DNA of 9,678 bases from Verrucomicrobiales bacterium (GTDB lineage Bacteria > Verrucomicrobiota > Verrucomicrobiia > Verrucomicrobiales > V1-33): assembly GCA_028293305.1 (NCBI GenBank), contig JAQGPD010000109.1, positions 1-9,678 on the forward strand, in the 5' to 3' direction. Below the pieces are notes generated by a model. The model had not been told where the DNA came from. It made no database searches and was given only the letters and a program-made list of their open reading frames with translations. Both the position numbers and the translations under genes were made by a program. Positions 1 through 8,600 of this stretch are shown piece by piece (position 1 is the stretch's first letter; the number at the start of each line of letters is the position of its first letter).

Positions 1-1145
1 ATCCGGCAACGGAACGCCTCGACCCCAACAAGGCTTATTGGTTCCAGGTTCCCACCGTGGGCAACTTCACCGCGCCGGTCGAATATGAAGTGCCCGGCAG
101 CACCGGCCTCGCGTATGGCCGCACGCTGAACACCCTCACCGCCGGCGTCACCAACCGCTCCACGGGCGAGGTCACGTTGAATGTGACATTGGAAAACTCC
201 GAAGCCGCGCCCACTAATCAAACCGCCGTGACGGGCCCCGTTCCCCTTTTGCGCAGGGTCTTCAACTCCACCACAAACGCCTACGTGGAAACTCCGGTCG
301 GCACCGGGTTTTCCGTCACCATCGGAGCCTCCGGCCGGGCGAATCTGGACTTCAGTGTGGACCGGTCCGCCATCACATCCTCCTCGGCCTGGCATGCCTC
401 CATTCTCCGCATAAGGGACGCGGCGAGCCTGACGGATGTGCGGCTGCCGGTGAGCGTGCAGGCGGCGACGCCGGCTGGATTATGGATCGCGCAGGCGAAG
501 GTTTCGGAAGTGACCAGCACCACTCCTTTGATGTATCGGAATACGGCGGGTGATTTGGTCAGCAGTGGCACGAAGACATCGCAACCCTTCACGCTGGTCT
601 ATCTGATGCATGTGGACAGCGCCGGCACCGCCCGCCTCCTATCACAAGTTTTTGCGGGCAAGCTGGCCTCCACCGGAAACCCCGCCGGGCTGTGTATCTC
701 GGAGACCCGAATCCTTCCGCACGCGACCTCGGACGTGCCGCCGCGCCGCTATGTTTCCTGCCAACTTCCCCTCGTGCCCTTCATCAACGGCACCGGCACG
801 GTGACCTCCGGATCCTCGGTCGCCTGGCGCATCTCCATCGCCCATAACGATGCCACAAATCCCTTCGTCCACACCTATCATCCGGACCATGACAACCTGG
901 ACGCGACGTTCAGCATCCCCCTGCAAAGCGGCGCGGAAAGTTATGCGGTCACCCGCGACTGCACCTTCAATTTCACCGCCTCGCCCCCTAACGGAACCAC
1001 TGTCGCCGGATGGGGCAGCACCATCCTCGGCGGCACGTATGCGGAGACCCTGAACGGTCTCAACAGCAAGCCCCTGAGTGTTGGCGGCACGTTTGTCATG
1101 CGCCGCATCTCCGAAATCCCCGACATTGATCTAACCACTCCCTGA
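1..1145 (+). CDS. Secreted beta-sandwich protein with GLW/HPDHDN module (5'-truncated)
   Basis: The frame is already open at the window edge (codons start at base 3: PATERLDPNKAYWFQV...), so 380 C-terminal residues are visible and the true start lies upstream. The in-frame GTG at 57 is a valine inside the protein, not a start. Visible residues about 1-155 read as alternating beta strands in an Ig-like fold, ending in a strand pattern around SVDRSAITS and VRLPVSVQA. From about residue 159 a second module begins with GLWIAQAKVSEV, continues through FTLVYLMHVDSAGTARLL and NPFVHTYHPDHDN (about 286-298), and ends near GTFVMRRISEI. I recall this module (GLW-V..., NPF-H-YHPDHDN, GTF-RR-SE) from uncharacterised exported proteins of Planctomycetota and Verrucomicrobiota, often beside giant proteins like the one downstream. 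No catalytic residues or membrane segment are visible. It probably forms an operon with the next gene (50-base gap). The reading frame is very secure; the function is unknown. Confidence 0.88.
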   Translation, partial: PATERLDPNKAYWFQVPTVGNFTAPVEYEVPGSTGLAYGRTLNTLTAGVTNRSTGEVTLNVTLENSEAAPTNQTAVTGPVPLLRRVFNSTTNAYVETPVGTGFSVTIGASGRANLDFSVDRSAITSSSAWHASILRIRDAASLTDVRLPVSVQAATPAGLWIAQAKVSEVTSTTPLMYRNTAGDLVSSGTKTSQPFTLVYLMHVDSAGTARLLSQVFAGKLASTGNPAGLCISETRILPHATSDVPPRRYVSCQLPLVPFINGTGTVTSGSSVAWRISIAHNDATNPFVHTYHPDHDNLDATFSIPLQSGAESYAVTRDCTFNFTASPPNGTTVAGWGSTILGGTYAETLNGLNSKPLSVGGTFVMRRISEIPDIDLTTP

Positions 1146-1195
1146 CATCCGGTCCGCACCTTCCCGCTTCACCACCGCTTTCCTTTTCAAATCAC
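1146..1195 (+). other. Short intergenic leader without Shine-Dalgarno
   Basis: This 50-base gap between the first gene's TGA and the ATG of the fibre gene is pyrimidine-rich (CTTCCCGCTTC, CTTTCCTTTTC). It contains no AGGAGG-like sequence in the 5-12 bases before the ATG, where the bases are CAAATCAC. I see no hairpin followed by a T-run and no convincing -35/-10 pair. The simplest reading is an operon-internal spacer whose downstream start is recognised without a Shine-Dalgarno pairing. Confidence 0.5.
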
Positions 1196-2557
1196 ATGAA
1201 CCATCCACGTTCCGCCGCTCTGTTCCGCCCTCTGCGCACTCTCTCCCTCGCCTGTCTCTGTCTGCTCCCGGGCCTCCGCGAGGCTTCGGCGCAGACGACA
1301 TCCGTGCCCGTCCTGATGAGTTATCAGGGCCGCGTGACGGACGCCTCCGGCGTGCTGATCGGCAACACGACCCCTGTGAACCGGTCGGTTGCCTTCCGGC
1401 TTTACAGCGCGTCCTCCGGCGGTTCGGCCATCTGGGCGGAGACGCAGACGGCCACCATTTCCGCGGGGGAATTCAGCGTGCTGATCGGCAATGGCACGGG
1501 CATTTCCGGCACCACCGGTCCCAGCGCCCCGGCCCCCACTCCCTACCGCACCCTGGCGGATATTCTCAACAGCCTGACAAATGCCTCGGTCTATCTCGGC
1601 ATCACCGTGGATGACGGAAATTCCTCCACCACCGACCTGGAGATTGCCCCCCGCCAGCAGTTGGTCAGCGGCGCCTTTTCCCTCCGCGCCCGGGTCGCCG
1701 AAACCGTCGCGGGCGGAGCGGTGACCGGCACCATGATGGCGGATGGAGCGGTCAACACTAACCAGATTTTCGCAGGTGCCGTCAACAACGCGAAGCTGGG
1801 CGACAACAGCGTCACCACCATCAAGATCAGCAACGCCAGCATCAACTCCGACAAGCTGGCGGACACCAGCGTGACGACCGCAAAAATCGTCAACTCCAGC
1901 GTGACCAGCGACAAGATTCTCGACGGAGGCATCGCCACCGCGGACATCGCGGACAGCGCGATCAATGGCGCGAAAATCCTGGATGCCACCATCACCGGCG
2001 CGGACATTGCGGCCAACACGATCACCACCGGAAATCTCGCTGCCTCCTCCGTGGACCTTGGCAAACTGGTCGCCAGCGTGCAGCAAGCCCTCTGCCCGGT
2101 CGGCACCATCAGCGCTTTTGCCGGTGACACCGCGCCGGATGGCTGGCTGATTTGCAATGGCAACTCCATCAGCCGCACCACCTATTCCTCACTCTACAAT
2201 GTGGTGGGCGTCCGCTTCGGTTCCCCGGACTCCACCAACTTCAAGCTGCCGGACTTCCGCGGCCGCTTCCTGCGTGGCCGCGACAACAGCGCCGGCCGCG
2301 ACGAGGACCGCGCCACCCGGGGAGCCATGTCCGCGGGCGGGGCCACCGGAGACAATGTCGGCAGTATCCAGGATGATCAGTTCAGATCGCACAAACATTC
2401 CGTGACCCGCGATAGCTTTGGTTCCGTGGACAACTACTCCCTGACCGGCACCAGCAGCTCGGATGAAGACTATGCCGACAGCCCCGGCACCGGCTACACG
2501 GGCGGCAACGAGACCCGCCCGGAGAATGCCAACGTGAATTACATTATCAAATTCTGA
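1196..2557 (+). CDS. Exported tail-collar fibre protein with decapeptide repeats
   Basis: This is a complete protein of 453 residues. Residues 1-32 form a Sec signal peptide: Arg residues, the hydrophobic run LSLACLCLLPG, then a signal peptidase I site ASA before Gln33. Residues about 41-103 (MSYQGRV, VAFRLYSA, SAIWAET, GEFSVLIG) and 117-172 (YLGITVDDG, PRQQLVSGAFSLRA) match an N-terminal region common in secreted bacterial fibre-like proteins. Residues 184-293 are eleven exact-length decapeptides of the type S-[VI]-T-x-x-K-I-x-x, expected to form a trimeric beta shaft. Residues about 301-356 are a phage tail collar domain (PF07484 type: PDGWLICNGNSISRTTY, then FKLPDFRGRFLRG). A C-terminal tip follows, with SHKHS (His399 and His401, the HxH metal motif of T4 short-tail-fibre tips) and the typical ending NVNYIIKF. 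The signal peptide argues for a surface or secreted adhesin or fibre rather than a virion part. The ATG at 1196 is chosen because it gives the signal peptide directly. The collar assignment is firm; the role is inferred. Confidence 0.93.
   Translation: MNHPRSAALFRPLRTLSLACLCLLPGLREASAQTTSVPVLMSYQGRVTDASGVLIGNTTPVNRSVAFRLYSASSGGSAIWAETQTATISAGEFSVLIGNGTGISGTTGPSAPAPTPYRTLADILNSLTNASVYLGITVDDGNSSTTDLEIAPRQQLVSGAFSLRARVAETVAGGAVTGTMMADGAVNTNQIFAGAVNNAKLGDNSVTTIKISNASINSDKLADTSVTTAKIVNSSVTSDKILDGGIATADIADSAINGAKILDATITGADIAANTITTGNLAASSVDLGKLVASVQQALCPVGTISAFAGDTAPDGWLICNGNSISRTTYSSLYNVVGVRFGSPDSTNFKLPDFRGRFLRGRDNSAGRDEDRATRGAMSAGGATGDNVGSIQDDQFRSHKHSVTRDSFGSVDNYSLTGTSSSDEDYADSPGTGYTGGNETRPENANVNYIIKF
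1745..2074 (+). repeat. Eleven in-register decapeptide-coding repeats (30 bp each)
   Basis: Eleven consecutive 30-base units encode GAVNTNQIFA, GAVNNAKLGD, NSVTTIKISN, ASINSDKLAD, TSVTTAKIVN, SSVTSDKILD, GGIATADIAD, SAINGAKILD, ATITGADIAA, NTITTGNLAA and SSVDLGKLVA. Position 3 is always V or I, and position 8 is always I or L. Positions 1, 4 and 5 are small or polar, and position 7 is often Lys or Asp. The nucleotide units have diverged although the protein pattern has not, so this is selected structure rather than a recent tandem duplication. The alternating hydrophobic register fits a trimeric beta-helical shaft leading to the collar domain. Confidence 0.9.
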
Positions 2558-2642
2558 GGAAACCCGCCGCGTTTCTCCCGACCATCCGTCCCGCTTCCGA
2601 CGTGTTTCCGCCGCGTCATTTTTCCCAGCTCCGCCACCACCC
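2558..2642 (+). other. Intergenic leader of the giant gene, no Shine-Dalgarno
   Basis: This 85-base C/T-rich spacer lies between the fibre gene's TGA and the ATG of the giant gene. The bases just before the ATG (CTCCGCCACCACCC) offer no pairing to the anti-Shine-Dalgarno sequence. A weak GAAAC...GTTTC inverted pair and a T5 run (CATTTTTCCC) are present, but they do not form a credible intrinsic terminator. Like the previous spacer it is a pyrimidine-rich, operon-internal gap. No promoter could be supported. Confidence 0.45.
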
Positions 2643-5600
2643 ATGACTTTATCACGCACCTCCCATGCCTTCATCCGCCGGGCGGCCTACGTCCTGGGGC
2701 TGTCAGCCATGCTGACAACTTTGGCGCCGGCCCAATACGAAATGAAGAGCGGTGTCTACAACCGCCTGAGCCAACGGATCACGGGCACTAACACCGCCAA
2801 GATTCCTCCGTTGGGATCCGCCCTGACACCCACCGGCGACCCCACCATCAATCCGCAATATTCCAACGTTGTCGAAGCCAGCGGAGGCGCCGGACCCATC
2901 AGTTCGGGATATCCCACCGCCGTTCATAGCAATAGCGGGGTCATCCTGAAAAATGCCTCGGTGGGCACATCCTTCGCGTCCGGCGTGCCGCGTTATGCCT
3001 TCGGCGACCACATCACGCCGCCGACGATTATTGTCAGCACGGGCGGCGTTTCCCGCACCATCACGGACCCCGCGACCTATTGGCGCGCGGAACCGATCGA
3101 GCCTGGCGAGGCCGTGACGAATCCCAGCGGGGCCGCCGCTGTGGACTATAAAGCCGGCACGCCTGCCGCAGTGCCCGCCCTCCCCGCCGGCACCCTGGCC
3201 ACATATTACTATAGCCCGCACGCGCGCCGTGTTTTTGCCAACACGCCCGGCACCGTGGAGATCACCTGGCGCTCCAGCATCCCGGATCCGGCCAACAATA
3301 ACAATTATGTTTTCTACAAGGAGCGCTTCGCCGTTTCCTCCACGACCACCAGTCCGGTGCGCACGATGTTCTGGACGGAAAAAAGTTTCAACGGCCCGCG
3401 CATCACCATCCCGTCAGGAAAAATCGTCACGGTCAATCCGGTCTATAGCAATGTTTTCCCGGAAACCGTGACCACCGAATACGTGGTGGCCGGAAGCTCC
3501 GGCGCGGACCCGAATGCCGAGGCCTCCAAGGTGCTCCGGACCCTGTGGTATGAAAAAGCCAACGGCCTGGGCGAACTGCACGCCTACAATCAGACGGGCC
3601 GCATTTTTGTGGAATACCTCGGCGCTCTCCGCGAGGACGGCGGCCACGAATTCATCGGCGCGGACATCATCAATGTGGAGCAGGCCGCGCAACCGACGAC
3701 CCTCACCGTGATGCTGGGCAATGAAATCCGCCCCATCCCTGACGAAAATCTGGAGGCGCTTCCCATCACGTCCGACGGCTCGGCCGACGGGGTGAAATAC
3801 TACGGCTCGAACCCCCGCCCTGACGGATCGCTGGCCTACTTCGCGGAACGCGAAAACGACATCGAGGACCGCGTGGCTTTTTATTGGTTGGAGAAACGCG
3901 ACTGCGGCATCCCTGACAATCCCGCCGCTTTGCCCGCTCTGGGCATCGAGTGGCCGAAATACCTTAACAAATACCTCCAGGTCTGGCCCACGGCCATCAC
4001 CGACTTCGCCGCCTCCACCGTGCACCAGGGAGGAAGTTCCGTGGACAACGGAACGGCTTTGAAATTCGAAGGAGGGAAAATCCCGGCCATCATTTACCAG
4101 GACGCGCCCAACAGCGATGAGGCCGTTTTCGACACCATCAGTCAGCGTCTGGTGGTGGGTCTGAGCACGACCGGGGACCAGCAAAACCGCACGCTCCTGA
4201 AGTTCACCGGGACCAACGGCGGCATCTGGTATGTCAGGCTCCTGACACAATCCGAAACCAGCTCCACCTACCGCGAAGGCGACGGCGGCACCGTTTTCAA
4301 TGGCACCGCCTACGTTGGCGAGCGTCTCCTCCCGCCCTCCTCCACCTACTCCCCGGCGGGCTACATCTCCGCGGGCACTTGTTATTCCCCCACGGCCTAC
4401 CGGGACCCGCACGCCCTGGGCGTGACGGCTGCGGAATCCGGAGCCATCATCCCGGTGAACGCCCTGCCAGGAACCCAGAATCAGCTGACGGTTTGGTGGT
4501 TCAAAAAAGTGGAGCCCCCATCCGCCGAGTTCGAAGCATTCTACACGACTGAAAAAGCGGGCCATTACTCCGTGGCCTACCGCACCTCCACGCCGATCCA
4601 TTCGGACGATTTCGAGAGCGGCCCCAGCACTTGGACCAACGGTCTGACCACCGCGGCTGGCACCGGACATTTCCTCGGTCCCTTCGCCATGGCCACCTCC
4701 CCGGCGACGCAAAAAACCATCCCGCTCGGCGACGTGGGCACCGAGCCCGTCACCATCGCGTTCACCTTCTACCGCATCGACAGCTGGGACGGCGAGCGCT
4801 TCAAGGTCCGGGTGAATAACAATGTCCTGATCAATCAAACGTTCGCCTACACCTCCACGGCCCTGACACAAACCTACACCGGTTCCAGTGCCTTCGCGGA
4901 AGCGGTCTATTCCTGGACGATGACGCCGGTCGCCGGCAGTTTTTCCAACATTTCCGGCGTGCCGTCATGGACGGACCAGGCCTTCCGCGTGGTCATCACC
5001 GCCACCGGAGTGAACGCCTCCTCCTTCACTTCCCTGACGCTCGGACTGGATTCCACCCTGGACCAGGGAGTCAGTGACGAATCCTGGGCGGTGGATGATC
5101 TTTCCATCACCCGTCACCTGCCGCAGATCGTGCTGGCGTCCAATCTCGGCACCGGTTCCCTGGATTCCGCCGTGGCGAATGGCTCCGTCTATAACCAACC
5201 GGACCCTGCCAAACCGGGCTACAATCCCAACGAGGAACACGCCCTCATGCTGGGTGGCCGGGGCTACGCTCTGCGCGATGATCTCAATCTCACCACCGGC
5301 ACCACGACCGCCACCACCTTCACCTCCCTGCCCCGCGTCCTGATTCAATACACGGACCCCGGCGACAACCGGCCGGCCATGGCCGTCTATGAGGTGCTCC
5401 GCGAAACCGCCGCCTATCCATTTTCCTATCCGATCACGGCGGGCACCATCCTGGGCAAACCGATGCCCCTGCCTCTGCTTCCGCTGGCGCTGGGCAGCGA
5501 TGGCGTGGTCAAAAACAAGGAGGTCGTCCCCGGCACCGGCTATTCGGATCCTCCCACGAATCCCACCGCGCCGGATTACTACACGCCGTTCACCTACAAG

Positions 5601-8600
5601 GACCGGAAAGGTTATGACTGGGTCTACCGGGGCCCGCACACCAGCGGGACCAAGTCGCTGGGCATGAAGTTTTACTACACCATGCAGCCCGACTTCGTTT
5701 TTCCGAATGTCTCCCCGCAACCCGCGGCGGGCACCACGCTGCCCTACCTGCGCCCCGCCAACACCGACGGCTCCTTCATCGGCGACCCGATCACAGCGGA
5801 GCCTTTGACCGTGTTGTATTACCCGGCCTGGCCCTCCAGCCCGCCCACCCTGACCGTTGGTGAAACGCTCGCCCTGCCAAAACGCGGCCTGCCTTCGGTC
5901 CGCGGCCAAACCAGCGCCCGCGTGCTCTATCAACAGTCCATAGCCAAAACCGAAAGCCGCCAGCCCAGCGTGGTCCTCCAGGACCCGACCCGGGCGAAGA
6001 TGGTCCTCATCAATGACTCCAGGGTCGGTCTGGCCACGCTTCCCGTGTCCCTCAAGACCACTCAGCAAAATGGAAAGACCTATTTCCAACTTGCCCAACC
6101 GCACCTCCAACAACGCTTCTACTTCGATCCGATCCAAGGCGACAAAGGAGGCCTGATCCTGATAGGCGAGTTCAAGGACGAGATCGCCGGCGAGGATTAC
6201 CTGAACCTGAACACCCTCAGTCCGGACGATGTCACCGCGCTCAACGTGCTGGTGGATCCCGCGGATCCTGACAAATCGCGCTGGGCCGCCGCCATCACCC
6301 AGTTGTCCACCACGGTGGAGACCTTCAAGGAAAATCCAGCCAGCCGCGGCACCTACATCGTGGACTCGCCGAAGACCGTGAAAGTGGGCGCGCAGGAGCT
6401 GCCGCAAATCAGTTATTCCGACACCGCCGTGGACAGCTACGCGCTGACGGCACCTGGCAAGGGAAGTGGTTATGTGACGCTGCTCTTCGGCGACGGCAGG
6501 GCCTTCACACCCCAGGGCGAACCCATCGCCATGCAAATCATCAAGGTCGCCCCGCAGCTCTATCAAGGCGATTTGAAAAACGTTCCGGCTTCCAATCCGC
6601 TGGATGAACAGACCTCCCTGCGCCACAGCGGAGACTTCGCCGCGCACCCGGAGGACTACCATTTTGAATGGCGCTATGCCTTCCCGGTCGGCGGGATCGC
6701 GCCGCCGATTTACCGCACGGACATGGTGACGGTGCTGGGCTTCCCGGCCTCCAACGCCGCTTCCAGCCCCGACCTGACGGCCACCGCCGCGAACTGGCTG
6801 CTGCTGGCGAATCCCGCCGGCGTGCCACCCACCACCCTGCCCTATCCAACCACGGCGGTGAGCCTCGGCCGCTCGATGACGGTCAACAATTCCACCTACA
6901 GCGCCACCGCCGGATTCCCCGGTCAGATTCTGAAAAGCCAGAACGGTTTGATATTCACAAACGCGGTTCCGACCCAGATCATCCTGAGCGCGAACCTCAG
7001 CACGAATGACGGTTTCGTGGTCTTTGTGAACGGAGTCGCCGGCCTTGCCTATCAAATGCCGGCGGGCCTGTCCATCCCGGGCAATCTCTCGCCGGAAGGC
7101 GCCCGCTCCGGGCTGGTCATCGGCGGACTTCCCTATCAATTCGAGTTGGACCCCTCGCTTTTCATCGTGGGGAACAACCGCATCGAAATCGGCCTCTACT
7201 CCGCGGCCGCCGCGGGCACGGCGACGGCCACGACCGTGGACTTCCGCATCGACACGCCCAAGCAGGTGGACCTTGTCGTCACCAATAGCCAATGGGTCGC
7301 CCCCACCGGTCCGCTCACCAACACGATCGTCATCGGCGGCTCCGCGGGTTCCGCGCTGGGGGATCCTCTGCTGGTCTTCTCGGATTGTTATTTCACGATG
7401 CGCTACACCGCCCGCGACCCCTCGGCGATCGTCACCGGAAGTGCCTATAGCAACTGGATGCAGCCCGTGCTCGTGGAGAGCTGGGTGAAGCGCGTGCTGG
7501 ATGGGATCAACCCTTTCAACCAACGCCAGACCGATCTTTATAACAATCCCGTCAGCACCGATGTCAGCATCCTGACACAAGCCGGAAAACGCTGGGAAGG
7601 GGACGTGGCGCTGAACCTAAACACCATTGAGGACTTCGGACTCATCGAGATTTACGAGACGGTTCTGAACCGTGTTAAGAAGCAAAGTCTGGACGCCCAC
7701 GTCACCACGGATTCCGTCAACAGCACCCTGCTCCTGGTGGCCGGCTATCTGAACGACCTCTACATGAGCCTGGGGAACGAGGCTTCCGACGACGCTCAGA
7801 ATCCCACCATCCTCGTCGATGGCAGCATGGGTCCCGTCGATGCGCAGACCTCCCGGTTTTCCTTCGAAGGCCAGGTGGCCACGGTGATGGATGAAACCCT
7901 CGCCCTGCTCCGCGGACGCGACGACTTCCTCAGTCCCGGCACCCGCACCACGCCTTCCTACAACCGGCTGTATTGGAACTACACCAACGGCATCAACTCC
8001 GGCGAGCCCTTCTATGCGGTGAATTACGACATCAAGGAAAAAACCGGCGGAGCCAACGCCAATGGCATCCTCGACGCGGCGGACGCCCAGATGATGTTCC
8101 CCCAGGGACACGGTGACGCCTATGGCCACTACCTCACGGCCCTGACAGGTTATTACAAACTCCTGACATCTCCGATCTACACCTGGATTCCCAGCACGGA
8201 AGGCGTCTCCGTCCTTGGCCAGACCATCCAGGTGGACTACGCCGACGAACGAAAATTCGCCGCCGCCGCCGCCGCCCTCGCCCGCACCGGCGTGGACATC
8301 ATCGACTTCACGGCCCGCAACAATCACGAGGAGGGCGAGGAATCCGGCTGGTCATCGAAGCACGATGGCAAGATCAACACCGCCACCAACCGCACCCGTT
8401 ACTGGGGCACGGACGAATGGGCCTCCCGCGTGATGCAGGGGACCTATTACAACTGGGTCAGCGCGAACGCCATGCTGCCGGACGTCGATCCGAGCCATGA
8501 AGGCATTCAAAAAATCGACCGCACCACGGTCCCGGAATTGGATGAGTTGGTCGCCAGCGCCACGCAGGTTCAAAACCTTTCGTTCGGCGAGCAGGCCCAT

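Noticed and set aside
57..59. GTG as start of the first gene
   Set aside because: The frame is open upstream to base 3 with continuous protein-like sequence (YWFQVPTVGNF), so this GTG is an internal valine.
1240..1265. Possible lipobox (LSLAC) in the fibre protein's signal peptide
   Set aside because: The residue three before Cys20 is Ser rather than Leu/Val/Ile, the hydrophobic run continues past the Cys, and a clean ASA signal peptidase I site follows at residue 32.
1187..2086. 299-codon - strand frame over the fibre repeats
   Set aside because: Its apparent repeats (VRDVRGGDASVENL and similar) are the antisense image of the eleven decapeptide units of the fibre gene.
1196..2557. Prophage or tailocin tail module
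   Set aside because: Only the collar-domain protein is phage-like, it has a Sec signal peptide, and both neighbours look like large exported bacterial proteins rather than tail or baseplate genes.
2558..2620. Terminator after the fibre gene
   Set aside because: Only a 5-base GAAAC/GTTTC pair and a distant T5 run are present; there is no stable GC stem directly followed by a T-run.
3414..4871. 485-codon open frame on the - strand
   Set aside because: Also antisense to the giant gene, with the same shadow composition (GGG, RGR, VGRG runs) and no recognisable motif or leader.
6254..6268. GGATCC-CGC-GGATCC near-palindrome
   Set aside because: It encodes part of the ordinary segment VDPADPD, and a single copy within coding sequence gives no functional support.
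4965..7580. Very long open frame on the - strand (871 codons)
   Set aside because: It lies wholly antisense to the giant + strand gene. Its translation is a monotonous Gly/Arg/Val/His mixture with no domain, which is the expected shadow of G/C-rich third codon positions.
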